DNA of 64,000 nucleotides from Bacillota bacterium (GCA_023426125.1 JAFABI010000002.1:68395-132394), one strand, 5' to 3'. Counted from the stretch's first letter, positions 54,181-62,514 are shown. Numbers and translations: made by a program. The notes: generated from the sequence alone by a model not told the origin.

Positions 54181-54420
54181 ATGAGGATAGACAAATATCT
54201 TAAGAATTCCAGGCTTATTAAACGGCGTACCCTGGCGAATGAAGCCTGTGATACGGGGCATGTTTACATAAATGGAAAACCTGCTAAGCCGGGAACGGAG
54301 GTCAAGGTGGGAGACACCATCGATATACGTTTCGGAAGCAGTTTGACGTCCGTGGAGGTTACCTCGGTAGCCGAACATGCATCCAAAGCCGAAGCAAAAG
54401 AAATGTATAAAATCAAATAA
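54181..54420 (+). CDS. rqcP: S4-domain RNA-binding protein RqcP (YabO)
   Basis: A 79-residue S4 domain protein (RIDKYLKNSRLIKRRTLANE, HVYINGKPAKPGTEVKVGD) that supports ribosome-associated quality control, acting with RqcH on stalled 50S subunits in Firmicutes. It keeps the order hup-rqcP-yabP. A terminator follows. Confidence 0.92.
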   Translation: MRIDKYLKNSRLIKRRTLANEACDTGHVYINGKPAKPGTEVKVGDTIDIRFGSSLTSVEVTSVAEHASKAEAKEMYKIK

Positions 54421-54433
54421 AACCGACAAAACG

Positions 54434-54464
54434 AATAATCCCCCCGGTGGGGATTATTTTTTTT
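54434..54464 (+). terminator. Rho-independent terminator after rqcP
   Basis: AATAATCCCC (54434-54443) pairs with GGGGATTATT (54449-54458), followed by TTTTTT. Confidence 0.9.
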
Positions 54465-54506
54465 AAGCAATGGCCCCCCTGCATTGAACGCCTTTTTTGC
54501 AAATTG

Positions 54507-54704
54507 AAGAGTGACGAACAAAGCGAATTTTCTTGAAGCATAGGAATTTATAAAAATCCAGAAAGATAATAGAATTGGAACAGATTCCTATGCTTGGGTT
54601 TGCAAAGGGGCCCCCTTTGCCGGTTTAAGGAGGGTGCTCAGGATGCGGAGCATCCGTCGAAGGGAACCATAGGGTTCCCTAGCGAACAAGAAAATTCGCT
54701 TCAT
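54507..54704. repeat. Nested inverted repeat, possible MITE remnant
   Basis: AGCGAATTTTCTTG (54517-54530) is inverted as CAAGAAAATTCGCT (54688-54701). Inside, AGCATAGGAAT is inverted as ATTCCTATGCT, and a GGGGCCCC hairpin sits between. A third copy of GCGAATTTTCTTG lies at 54773. The rest of the gap to 54831 carries no gene. Confidence 0.7.
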
Positions 54705-54831
54705 TTTTGAGGTAGTGCCTATTGAAGGTTTGAGCATGATTAAGGTTTATGGTATTTAAAGTCATGAGCGAAGCGAATTTTCTTGGTTGTACATGCATAT
54801 ATATTAGGCAGGGAAGTGAGGGGGTTAGATT

Positions 54832-55122
54832 ATGATTGAGGAAAAGAAGATACCGAAGCCGAAGGTTCAGAACCTTATTCTCGAAAACAGGGAACGCTTG
54901 AATATTTCAGGCGTTATTGACGTGGAAAGCTTTAACGACGAATCAGTGATTGTAGATACCGAACTGGGAGTCCTTGTGGTTAGGGGCATGGATCTCCATA
55001 TCAACAAGCTGAATCTTGACAGCTCGGAGCTAAGCATTGAAGGAGAAATTGTGAGCTGTGAATATTCCGAAAGGGAAGGATCAAGATCAAAGGGTGGCTT
55101 TTTTGCCAGGATGTTTAAATGA
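54832..55122 (+). CDS. yabP: Sporulation protein YabP
   Basis: A 96-residue sporulation protein needed at a late stage in Bacillus; its mechanism is unclear. The family features LILENRERLNISGVIDVESF and LVVRGMDLHINKLNLDSSEL are present. GAGGGGG precedes the ATG. It overlaps yabQ by four bases. Confidence 0.93.
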   Translation: MIEEKKIPKPKVQNLILENRERLNISGVIDVESFNDESVIVDTELGVLVVRGMDLHINKLNLDSSELSIEGEIVSCEYSEREGSRSKGGFFARMFK

Positions 55123-55628
55123 CGGTATCGGTCAGTTCCCAGGCATACATATTTCTATGCTCGGTTGCAGGTGGAGCTGTCATAGCGCTGATCTATGATA
55201 TTTTCAGGATTCTTCGGAAGGCTGTAAAAACCGGCAGCCTGTTCACATTCGTCGAGGATCTTATCTTCTGGATACTGGTAGCGGTTGTTATGTTTGCTAC
55301 GGTTTATTTCAGCAATGAGGGAGAGCTCCGAAGCTATATCTTCCTCGGCACCTTTTTGGGGGTTATTCTGTATGCGCTGCTTTTGAGCAAAGCGATTATG
55401 AATTCCTCCCTCTTTATCATAAGCATTGTAAAAAGCATCTTCAGATTCCTGTGGAGGGTTTTGTCTTTCCCCTTCCGGATTGTTCTTAAGCTTCTGGCGG
55501 TACCGGGGAGAGCAGCTGCAAAATACGCAGGGAAATCCTTGAAAAATGTGAGGCGTGCCGGCAGGAACAGGCTGTCTAAGGCGGCATTCTGGAGAAAAGC
55601 CTTTAAAAATATCAGAAAAAAAATTTGA
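55119..55628 (+). CDS. yabQ: Spore cortex biosynthesis protein YabQ
   Basis: A 169-residue membrane protein with three or four helices (about 5-28, 45-65, 70-105) and a basic C-terminal tail rich in Arg and Lys. YabQ is required for spore cortex formation. FLCSVAGGAVIALIYDIFRI is the conserved N-terminus. ATGA overlap with yabP implies coupled translation under sporulation control. Confidence 0.9.
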   Translation: MTVSVSSQAYIFLCSVAGGAVIALIYDIFRILRKAVKTGSLFTFVEDLIFWILVAVVMFATVYFSNEGELRSYIFLGTFLGVILYALLLSKAIMNSSLFIISIVKSIFRFLWRVLSFPFRIVLKLLAVPGRAAAKYAGKSLKNVRRAGRNRLSKAAFWRKAFKNIRKKI

Positions 55629-55673
55629 AATAAAGGATTTTTGCCAATAGCATAGAATTAATATATAAAGGTA

Positions 55674-55733
55674 AGGGGACACACCCGTTTATATAGCGGG
55701 TCGAAGGATCGAGGAGGAAGGTCTCCTTTTAAT
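55674..55733 (+). repeat. GGGACA-type hairpin element between yabQ and divIC
   Basis: AAGGGGACACACCC opens and GGTCTCCTTTT closes an imperfect hairpin with an inner CCCG/CGGG stem. It resembles the hairpin nested in the repeat at 18154. The T run could make it a terminator. Confidence 0.5.
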
Positions 55734-55748
55734 AATGAGGAATCGAAT

Positions 55749-56027
55749 ATGCGCAAAAGAAAAAAATCCAAATTGGGTTTGGTAGTACTGATGGTTATTT
55801 TCATCTACTTTGCCTATACGGCCGCAGGCCAGCAGAAAATCCTTTATATGAAGGATGCTGATCTGAAAAAGGTACAAAGCAAAATCGATGAAGAAACAGA
55901 GGAAAATCAAAAGCTGAAGGAAGAACAAAAAGCGCTGGACAGCGATGAATACGTGGAAAAAATAGCCCGTGAAAAGCTGGGGATGGTAAAAACAGGGGAA
56001 CGGGTGTATTATGATATCGGAAAATAA
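55749..56027 (+). CDS. divIC: Septum formation initiator family protein (DivIC/FtsB)
   Basis: A 92-residue bitopic division protein: basic N-terminus, one helix (about 8-24), coiled coil (LKKVQSKIDEETEENQKLKE) and the DSDEYVEKIAREKLGMVKTG motif that ends the FtsB/DivIC domain. It joins DivIB and FtsL at the septum. Confidence 0.92.
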   Translation: MRKRKKSKLGLVVLMVIFIYFAYTAAGQQKILYMKDADLKKVQSKIDEETEENQKLKEEQKALDSDEYVEKIAREKLGMVKTGERVYYDIGK

Positions 56028-56083
56028 CAGGGATTTTATCGAGGGTTCCTCCTGAAACTCTTGTAATCCCTGTAAACAAAGGC

Positions 56084-56112
56084 TTGACGAAAAATTCGTT
56101 ATACTATATAAT
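56084..56112 (+). promoter_or_regulatory. Sigma-A promoter of yabR
   Basis: TTGACG (56084-56089), 17 bases, TATAAT (56107-56112). It gives a leader of about 240 bases before the yabR ATG. Confidence 0.8.
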
Positions 56113-56312
56113 CTATATCGAACGAATAATGTTTTTATTATGCGCTTCAGGTAGTGCCTTGAAAAGGATGAATGGATTTTAGTGAGGTTTTTTAAGGCAG
56201 TATCGATTACATCTGATAAAAAATAACGCGAATACTAATTTTACATAAACTTTACATTTGGGTTTATTACAGTTACTTCATATGGCGTGGGCAAACCAGG
56301 AAATATTGTATT

Positions 56313-56333
56313 AAACGGTATAAACCGTTTTTT
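56313..56333 (+). terminator. Terminator-like hairpin in the yabR leader
   Basis: AAACGG (56313-56318) pairs with CCGTTT (56325-56330), followed by further T, ten bases before the AAGGAGG site. It is a candidate attenuator. Confidence 0.4.
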
Positions 56334-56361
56334 ATAAACATTAAGGAGGATTTCTTTTTGT

Positions 56362-56790
56362 ATGCTTGTTGAGGTAGGAAACATTGTTGAGGGAACAGTC
56401 GCAGGGATTACCAACTTTGGGGCTTTCATTCAACTGCCTGATGGGAAAACGGGTCTGGTTCACATTTCTGAAGTAGCTGAAGAATATGTAAAGGACATCA
56501 AGACTCATCTTAAGGAAAATCAATCGGTCAAGGTCAGGGTTCTCTCAGTTGAAAACGGTAAAATCAGCCTTTCCATCAAAAAAGCCGTCGACCGGAAAGC
56601 CAATCCCCGATCAAACAGACCGCCTCTGGAAATCGATTGGAACAGGAGTGCAGCAGATGCAGCATCTTTTGAAGACCGTCTGGCAAAATTTATGAAAGAC
56701 AGCGATGAAAAAATGCATGACTTGAAAAAGAGCTTTGAATCCAAAAGAGGCAGTGGAGGGTATAAGAAATCCGCACAATATTATGGATAG
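56362..56790 (+). CDS. yabR: S1 RNA-binding domain protein (YabR)
   Basis: A 142-residue protein with one N-terminal S1 domain (GNIVEGTVAGITNFGAFIQL, GLVHISEVAEEYVKDI, VKVRVLSVENGKISLSIKKA) and a low-complexity charged tail. It is the general-stress-type YabR of Firmicutes, expected to bind RNA or the ribosome. AAGGAGG precedes the ATG by 12 bases. It has its own promoter and long leader. Confidence 0.92.
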   Translation: MLVEVGNIVEGTVAGITNFGAFIQLPDGKTGLVHISEVAEEYVKDIKTHLKENQSVKVRVLSVENGKISLSIKKAVDRKANPRSNRPPLEIDWNRSAADAASFEDRLAKFMKDSDEKMHDLKKSFESKRGSGGYKKSAQYYG

Positions 56791-57140
56791 GATATAAAAT
56801 GTTGCTATAGCTTCAGTCTCACTTTTTCAGTTACCCAATAAAAAACCGGTCATACGTGCCGGTCAGTTTGCCGGCCTGGCGGATTTACTGCCGCCGGATA
56901 TATGCCTGCAGTTAAAACGGCTTTGTTGGTAGGAGTCATACCATACCATAGTATGTTATGTTGTCATGAAACGGCTTATGTAAATAATCACAGGTCTGGA
57001 GGCGGACAAATCTATAATGGCAAAGAGCCGCCACGTACACCCTATCTGTTCATAAGGAGAAATACCTGTGCCGCACTTCTTCACTCTGCCTTGTCAGTTG
57101 GCATGGGGATACTTGCATCTGCCGTAAGCAACAGCCCTGC
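56791..57140. other. Gap between yabR and hxlR without a convincing gene
   Basis: Includes a short ACCGG/CCGGT inverted repeat at about 56847-56866 and further GCCGGC-type sequence. A 98-codon frame at 56902 lacks protein-like composition and was not accepted. Confidence 0.5.
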
Positions 57141-57488
57141 TCAGCCCCACTTAGCCCCCCAAAGCTTCATTTCCTTGATGATCGACTTCAGACTTTGACC
57201 TTTATCCGTCAGGCTGTATTCGACGATGGGCGGTATTGTGGCATAAGCGGTCCTTTTGACAATTTCCCGGTCCTCCAGTTCCTTTAAACGCGTGGATAAT
57301 GTTTTCGGACTGACGCCATCAAGGGATTTCCTCAATTCACCGAATCTCTTTTTGCCTTCAAAGAGGTCCCGTAAAATAAGAAAGGTCCATTTTCCGCCCA
57401 GTACCTCCAAAGCCTTTTCAATCGAGCATTCTATACAGGGCGGGCACTCGCCGGTTTCTTCGGTTTTGCTTATTTGCACATCCAACAT
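57141..57488 (-). CDS. HxlR family transcriptional regulator
   Basis: A 115-residue winged-helix regulator. CIECSIEKALEVLGGKWTFL opens the HxlR domain, and KTLSTRLKELEDREIVKR is the recognition and wing region. The Cys-rich start (CPPCIEC) may sense redox or electrophiles. It is divergent from two aldo/keto reductase genes that it probably controls. Confidence 0.93.
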   Translation of the reverse strand: MLDVQISKTEETGECPPCIECSIEKALEVLGGKWTFLILRDLFEGKKRFGELRKSLDGVSPKTLSTRLKELEDREIVKRTAYATIPPIVEYSLTDKGQSLKSIIKEMKLWGAKWG

Positions 57489-57540
57489 GGTTTGTAAAAC
57501 CCCATTCTTATTAATTAGTTTTTGCAGAAATAGTGCGCTG

Positions 57541-57623
57541 AAGCAATCTCACAAAATACGGCTTGCGAAGAGATCGCCGCGCTTTGCACCGCGATGACAC
57601 AAAGTTATATATCGTTGTAGTAT
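57541..57623 (+). repeat. TCATTGCGAG-family repeat, copy 6
   Basis: GAAGCAATCTCACAAAATAC through CAAAGTTATATATCGTTGTA nearly matches 41852-41936. It has been placed between the regulator and the shared promoter. Confidence 0.75.
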
Positions 57624-57665
57624 TCCGCAAAACGGATAAATCAATATTTGATCCGCTGCAGCATT

Positions 57666-57702
57666 AGTTACTTTTGTGTAACTATATAGTTTAAATGTAA
57701 CT
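57666..57702. promoter_or_regulatory. Putative HxlR operator repeats
   Basis: AGTTAC (57666-57671) and GTAACT (57678-57683) form a dyad, and a second, imperfect one (AGTTT...GTAACT, 57688-57702) lies just upstream of the -35 box of the reductase promoter. HxlR/MarR-like repressors commonly bind such repeats. Confidence 0.55.
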
Positions 57703-57704
57703 AC

Positions 57705-57733
57705 TTTAAAATATATACCTACAGTGCTATAAT
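57705..57733 (+). promoter_or_regulatory. Promoter of the aldo/keto reductase operon
   Basis: TTTAAA (57705-57710), 17 bases, and extended -10 TGCTATAAT (57725-57733). Confidence 0.65.
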
Positions 57734-57773
57734 TGTCAACAGAACGAGTGTACGATTCAAGGAGGTTGAAACT

Positions 57774-58898
57774 ATGCAGTACCGTACTTTTGGTAAAACG
57801 GGGATAAGGATATCTACATTGGGCTTTGGAGCAATGAGGCTTCCGCAGGTCAATATGGGCGGCAAAATGCTTTATGACACCGAGGAAAGTATCCGCGTCA
57901 TTCACAGAGCCTTTGAACTGGGAGTTAATTATGTCGATACTGCGCCCTACTATTGCGACTCGGAAAGTGAGATAATTGTGGGGAAAGCCCTTAAAGGCTG
58001 GAGAGACAAGGTCTATCTGTCAACGAAAAATCCGGTCGAAGATGACTCCGGCCTCCACTACCGGGAGCGGCTCGAAAAATCACTAAAAAAGCTTGATGTG
58101 GATTCCATTGATTTTTACCATATGTGGGGTATCAGCTGGGAGCAGTTCCGGCTGAAGATCGATGTAAAGGACGGCCCCATGACAGAGGCCTTAAAAGCAA
58201 AGGAAGAGGGTCTGATCAAGCACATATCGTTTTCCTTCCACGACAAACCGGAAAATATGATCCAGCTGATTGACACCGGATATTTTGAATCCGTATTGTG
58301 CCAATACAACATGCTGGACAGAAGCAACGAACAGGCCATCGCCCATGCATCCGGGAAAGGCCTTGGCGTCGTAGTCATGGGACCGGTTGGCGGAGGAAGG
58401 CTGGGAGCGCCCTCCGAGGTGATACAAAAGCTTATCCCCGGCGGCGCCAAAAGCAGCGCAGAGCTGGCGCTGAGGTTTGTTATCTCAAATCCGGATGTTG
58501 CCTGTGCGCTTTCAGGGATGGGAAACATGCAAATGGTTGATGAAAATGTGGAAACGGCATCCAATGAATCGAAATTAAGCAGTGCGGAGATTGCGGCGGT
58601 GAATGCCGCCATGGAGCAGAATAAAAAGCTGTCCGAACTCTATTGTACCGGCTGTAATTATTGCATGCCATGTCCCCAGGAGGTCAATATCCCACTTAAT
58701 TTTCAGATTATGAATTACCACCGTGTATACGGTTTGTCCTCGTATGCAAAGGAAGAATATAAAAAAATCGGCACGTCGGAATGGATGAAGGGGAAACGGG
58801 CGGATGAATGCATCGAATGCGGCGTGTGCGAGGAGAAGTGCCCGCAGAAAATCAAGATCCGCAAGCAATTGAAGGAAACAGCCGAAGCTATGGGATAG
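57774..58898 (+). CDS. Aldo/keto reductase with C-terminal iron-sulfur domain
   Basis: A 374-residue fusion of an NADPH aldo/keto reductase barrel (MQYRTFGKTGIRISTLGFGA, YVDTAPYYCDSE, MGPVGGGRLG) and a ferredoxin-like end. Two Cys clusters, CTGCNYCMPC (from about residue 292) and CIECGVCEEKC (from about 346), could hold two [4Fe-4S] centres. Such proteins occur in anaerobes; the substrate is unknown. AGGAGG precedes the ATG. A paralogue follows 26 bases on. Confidence 0.93.
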   Translation: MQYRTFGKTGIRISTLGFGAMRLPQVNMGGKMLYDTEESIRVIHRAFELGVNYVDTAPYYCDSESEIIVGKALKGWRDKVYLSTKNPVEDDSGLHYRERLEKSLKKLDVDSIDFYHMWGISWEQFRLKIDVKDGPMTEALKAKEEGLIKHISFSFHDKPENMIQLIDTGYFESVLCQYNMLDRSNEQAIAHASGKGLGVVVMGPVGGGRLGAPSEVIQKLIPGGAKSSAELALRFVISNPDVACALSGMGNMQMVDENVETASNESKLSSAEIAAVNAAMEQNKKLSELYCTGCNYCMPCPQEVNIPLNFQIMNYHRVYGLSSYAKEEYKKIGTSEWMKGKRADECIECGVCEEKCPQKIKIRKQLKETAEAMG

Positions 58899-58924
58899 AA
58901 GGATTTTTAAAGGGGAAATGAAGC

Positions 58925-60037
58925 ATGCAAAAAAGGGAATTTGGGAAAACCGGCTTGAAAACATCCATCATGGGATATGGCGGTTTCCATTTGCTTGAGA
59001 TACCCGTATCCGAGGTGGATTACCTGCTTAACCGCTATCTGGACGCAGGCGGGAATTATATAGAGACAGCGGCTTCATACGGGAATGGCGAATCTGAGAT
59101 GAAAATCGGCAAAACCGTGTCTCACAGGCGCAGCGAATATATCCTGACGACCAAGACCGGTGAGAGAAAGCTGCCGGAATGCCTGGCATCCATAGACCGA
59201 AGCCTTGAAAATCTAAATACGGATTATCTGGACCTTCTGTTGATGCATGGAGTGGGAACCTCCGGCGAGCTTGAGTCAATCCTGGGGCCGGAAGGCGCTC
59301 TTGAAGGAGCGATGAAGGCCCGTGACGCCGGAAAGATAAGATTTATCGGGATTTCAATGCATGGGCAGCCCGATGTGCTCGTTAAGGCACTCAAGGAATA
59401 CGATTTTGATGCAGTCATGACAACAATCAACTACTATGACCGTTTTAATTTTCCGGAAATTGAGGATGTGCTGGTACCGCTGGCAAATGAGAAAGGGACG
59501 GCGGTTATCCTGATGAAGCCTTTAGCGGACGGATTGCTGTGGCGATCCGAAGAACAGGCTTTCCGGTATGCATTCAGCCAGGAGGTCTCCGTTACGGTCA
59601 CCGGTATAAACGGTAGAAAAATGCTTGAAAATGACCTGAGATATGCAGAACAGTTCGTACCCATGACACCCGCTGAAAAAGAAAATCTGTACAATACTGT
59701 GCCCGAGCTGGGCAGCTATGTTTGCAGGCAGTGCGGCAAGTGTCTCCCATGTCCTGAAGGGTTGAATATTCCTGAGATATTTAAATACGAAGGCTATTAT
59801 GACAGGCAGATGGCAGACGGCGTGGTTGGGAACGCTGCGGATTATGCGCTGAAGGAAAGGCTCCGCTTTTGGTTCGGCAACAGGGAGCTGGCATCCGCCC
59901 GATACGGCGGGCTGAACGTAAAAGCCGACAAATGCACAGGATGCGGCGACTGTATGTCGCGATGCCCTTATGGCATTGATATAATACGGAAGCTTTCAAT
60001 CGTAGACTATAAATTCGGAAATAAAAAAATATATTGA
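58925..60037 (+). CDS. Aldo/keto reductase with C-terminal iron-sulfur domain, paralogue
   Basis: A 370-residue relative of the previous protein (MQKREFGKTGLKTSIMGYGG, YIETAASYGNGESEMKIG, ILMKPLADGLLW). The Cys clusters CRQCGKCLPC and CTGCGDCMSRC are both complete. It probably works on a related substrate or as a partner. Its 3' neighbour begins 28 bases on, suggesting one operon of three genes. Confidence 0.92.
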   Translation: MQKREFGKTGLKTSIMGYGGFHLLEIPVSEVDYLLNRYLDAGGNYIETAASYGNGESEMKIGKTVSHRRSEYILTTKTGERKLPECLASIDRSLENLNTDYLDLLLMHGVGTSGELESILGPEGALEGAMKARDAGKIRFIGISMHGQPDVLVKALKEYDFDAVMTTINYYDRFNFPEIEDVLVPLANEKGTAVILMKPLADGLLWRSEEQAFRYAFSQEVSVTVTGINGRKMLENDLRYAEQFVPMTPAEKENLYNTVPELGSYVCRQCGKCLPCPEGLNIPEIFKYEGYYDRQMADGVVGNAADYALKERLRFWFGNRELASARYGGLNVKADKCTGCGDCMSRCPYGIDIIRKLSIVDYKFGNKKIY

Positions 60038-60064
60038 AAATTTTTTTCGGAAGGCGGGCACAAA

Positions 60065-61447
60065 ATGCGGATTGGTGCGGTTATTGAAAAAGGACCGATG
60101 GATTGGCAGATCCTGCAGCAGGTGCAAGGAAAGGCCGATATCAGGCTATCAGGCGGATGGTCATTTGGTGAAAGGATCGATACGCCGAAGGTATATGCCA
60201 GAATTGTTAATGAAAATACCGGAGAAAGCGTTGTGCCATGGCAGCCAGCCGAGGATACCGGCGGGGACCGATGGGAAATAACCATAAAAGACGTCCCTGC
60301 CGGAGGCCTTTACAGGATTGAAACATGCCTGGACCAGAGCAGCGGCAAGGTTCTTGAATGGGCTATCCGGGGAGATATGATCCACCATGTCGGGATCGGG
60401 GATGTCTATGTTATCACCGGCCAGAGCAATTCTGCCGGCTATGGGAAGGACCCTGTCTATGATCCCCCGGAAATCGGGGTACATCTTTTGAAAAACAACG
60501 GGAAGTGGGATCTGGCCTCTCACCCCATGAATGAATCTACCGGCACCCTGCATGAGGAAAACAGGGAAGCCGGCAATCCAGGCCATTCACCGTATTTGAG
60601 CTTTGCAAAATATCTCAAACGGGAGCTTGCCTATCCCATAGGCTTGATCCAGGCTTCCCTTGGAGGTTCGCCTTTAAGCGCGTGGAACCCTGAAGAAAAC
60701 GGTATCCTTTATCGATGCATGATGAACATCATCGCCTCGCAGGGGGGCAGGATAAAAGGCGTTTTGTGGTATCAGGGCTGTTCGGATACGTCAAAGGACT
60801 TAAGTGAGACTTATCCGGACAGGTTTAAGAGCATGGTGGCACACTTGAGAAAGGATCTGAAGGAAGATAGCCTCCCTATCCTGACAGTCCAATTGAATCG
60901 CTATGTTGCTCCGTCAAATGAGACTGCCGACAGATGCTGGGGGATGATAAGGGAAGTGCAAAGGCAGGCATGGAAGCGGATTCCGGGCGTTTTTGTCATT
61001 CCGTCCACCGACAGTACTTTATCGGATGCCATTCACATTAGTTCAGTGTCCAATATGGTCCTTGGAGAAAGGCTGGCGAGGACTGCCCTGAAGAATGTGT
61101 ATGGAAGAAAGGTAAGATGTGATGCGCCCGACCTCATTCAGGCACAGAAGAGTGGCGCGGATACAGTAACTTTGACTTTCAATAATATATATGACCGGCT
61201 ATATACTTTTGAAATAGATGCCGGTAATTTGCCGTTCCTGGTGGAAGATGAAATAGGCATGATAAAAATAAAAAGCTACGAATTGAAGGCAGATTCAATT
61301 ATTCTTACCCTGGACAGGGAGCCGGAAGGCAAATGTCAGGTACACGGCGCATGGGAGCAAAACCCGAAAGGCATTATCCCGATTGACGCTGTATCTCATC
61401 TGCCAATGCTTTCGTTTTTTGGGGTGGAGGTTCAGGAAAAAACCTGA
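60065..61447 (+). CDS. Sialate O-acetylesterase-like (SASA family) protein
   Basis: A 460-residue carbohydrate-esterase-like protein. The nucleophile block GDVYVITGQSNSAGYG, the middle motif QASLGGSPLSAWNP and YQGCSDTSK, and the late DAIHISSVSN with the catalytic Asp/His are the SASA (SGNH-type) features. It probably removes acetyl or acyl groups from sugars. No signal peptide is seen, so it acts in the cytoplasm. Confidence 0.88.
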   Translation: MRIGAVIEKGPMDWQILQQVQGKADIRLSGGWSFGERIDTPKVYARIVNENTGESVVPWQPAEDTGGDRWEITIKDVPAGGLYRIETCLDQSSGKVLEWAIRGDMIHHVGIGDVYVITGQSNSAGYGKDPVYDPPEIGVHLLKNNGKWDLASHPMNESTGTLHEENREAGNPGHSPYLSFAKYLKRELAYPIGLIQASLGGSPLSAWNPEENGILYRCMMNIIASQGGRIKGVLWYQGCSDTSKDLSETYPDRFKSMVAHLRKDLKEDSLPILTVQLNRYVAPSNETADRCWGMIREVQRQAWKRIPGVFVIPSTDSTLSDAIHISSVSNMVLGERLARTALKNVYGRKVRCDAPDLIQAQKSGADTVTLTFNNIYDRLYTFEIDAGNLPFLVEDEIGMIKIKSYELKADSIILTLDREPEGKCQVHGAWEQNPKGIIPIDAVSHLPMLSFFGVEVQEKT

Positions 61448-61533
61448 GGCTCTATATCAGGATAGGAAGCCGGAAATATGTTTCCCTGAGCGAAAGCGGC
61501 AAGCACACATATATTGCCAAATTCAAAAAATAC

Positions 61534-61562
61534 TTGACACTGCATACCGTTGGTGTTACGAT
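61534..61562 (+). promoter_or_regulatory. Promoter of tRNA-Leu
   Basis: TTGACA (61534-61539), 17 bases, TACGAT (61557-61562), 12 bases before the tRNA. Confidence 0.8.
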
Positions 61563-61574
61563 AATTATGCACGT

Positions 61575-61662
61575 GCCGAAGTGGCGGAACTGGCAGACGC
61601 ACAGGACTTAAAATCCTGCGGCCCTTAAAGCCGTACCGGTTCGATTCCGGTCTCCGGCACCA
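61575..61662 (+). tRNA. tRNA-Leu (anticodon UAA)
   Basis: An 88-base type II tRNA with an encoded CCA. Anticodon stem CAGGA/TCCTG encloses CTTAAAA, so the anticodon is TAA, reading UUA (and UUG). The long variable arm follows; the T arm is ACCGG TTCGATT CCGGT. The acceptor stem GCCGAAG/CTCCGGC has one A-C mismatch at the fifth pair. Confidence 0.95.
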
Positions 61663-61665
61663 GAT

Positions 61666-61699
61666 AAGCCCGCTTGATGAAGAGTCAAGCGGGCTTTAA
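61666..61699 (+). terminator. Rho-independent terminator after tRNA-Leu
   Basis: AAGCCCGCTTGA (61666-61677) pairs perfectly with TCAAGCGGGCTT (61685-61696), followed by TAAT. Confidence 0.75.
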
Positions 61700-61722
61700 T
61701 CTATGTAAAGGAAGTGATAAAT

Positions 61723-62295
61723 GTGAAAGTAGTTGCATTTAACGGAAGCCCCCGGGCAAATGGCAATACTGCCCAGAGCTTGAAGGTGGTTCTTGAGGAA
61801 TTGGAAAAGGAAGGCATTGAGACCGAGCTGATACAGCTGGGAGGGCGCAAGGTCTTTGGCTGCCTGGCATGCGGCAAATGTCGTGAGAATAAGGACCGGC
61901 GCTGCGCACGCCAGGATGATGACATGAACGCCTTAATGGAAAAGATGTTTGAAGCCGACGGCATCCTTATCGGTTCTCCCTCATATTTCAGCAATGTAAC
62001 CACCGAGGTAAAGGCGCTGATAGACCGCTGCGGCTATGTTTCCATCGCGAACGGCGGCCTGTTGAAAAGGAAAGCCGGTGCCGCCGTCGTCTGTGCAAGG
62101 CGTGCAGGCTCAAATTTTGTTTACTCGGCGATCAACTTCTTTTTTGGAATCTCGCAAATGGTCATTCCCAGCTCCAGCTACTGGAATATGTCCCTTTCCC
62201 GCGATCCCGGCGAGGTGCAGAAGGATGAAGAGGCTTTGCGCACCTTCAGGACCCTGGGACAGAACATGGCATGGCTGTTGAAGAAGACGGTTTGA
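61723..62295 (+). CDS. NADPH-dependent FMN reductase / iron-sulfur flavoprotein-like
   Basis: A 190-residue flavodoxin-fold protein: FMN phosphate loop FNGSPRANGNTAQSL, then GCLACGKCRENKDRRC, a Cys group that may bind an iron-sulfur cluster as in archaeal and clostridial flavoproteins, and GILIGSPSYFSNVTTEVKAL. It is probably a redox carrier. GTG 61723 is spaced nine bases from AAAGGAAG; GTG 61714 overlaps the site. Confidence 0.88.
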   Translation: MKVVAFNGSPRANGNTAQSLKVVLEELEKEGIETELIQLGGRKVFGCLACGKCRENKDRRCARQDDDMNALMEKMFEADGILIGSPSYFSNVTTEVKALIDRCGYVSIANGGLLKRKAGAAVVCARRAGSNFVYSAINFFFGISQMVIPSSSYWNMSLSRDPGEVQKDEEALRTFRTLGQNMAWLLKKTV

Positions 62296-62336
62296 CCGTT
62301 GGTAAAAATTGATCGGAAAAAAATTTTTTATTTTAC

Positions 62337-62365
62337 TTGCAAATGGATTGGCACGGTGTTATACT
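62337..62365 (+). promoter_or_regulatory. Promoter of the initiator tRNA
   Basis: TTGCAA (62337-62342), 17 bases, TATACT (62360-62365). Confidence 0.75.
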
Positions 62366-62395
62366 AGTAAAGCGCGATGCGAGAAACTCATATAC

Positions 62396-62472
<77 letters not shown>

Positions 62473-62478
62473 CAAAAA

Positions 62479-62514
62479 CAAAGGGCTTCAAGGTTTTAAT
62501 CTTGAAGCCCTTTG
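62479..62514 (+). terminator. Rho-independent terminator after tRNA-fMet
   Basis: CAAAGGGCTTCAAG (62479-62492) pairs perfectly with CTTGAAGCCCTTTG (62501-62514). The following T content is modest. Confidence 0.7.

Noticed and set aside
56902..57198. 98-codon plus-strand frame
   Set aside because: Low protein-like quality, no ribosome site, and its end overlaps the hxlR gene.
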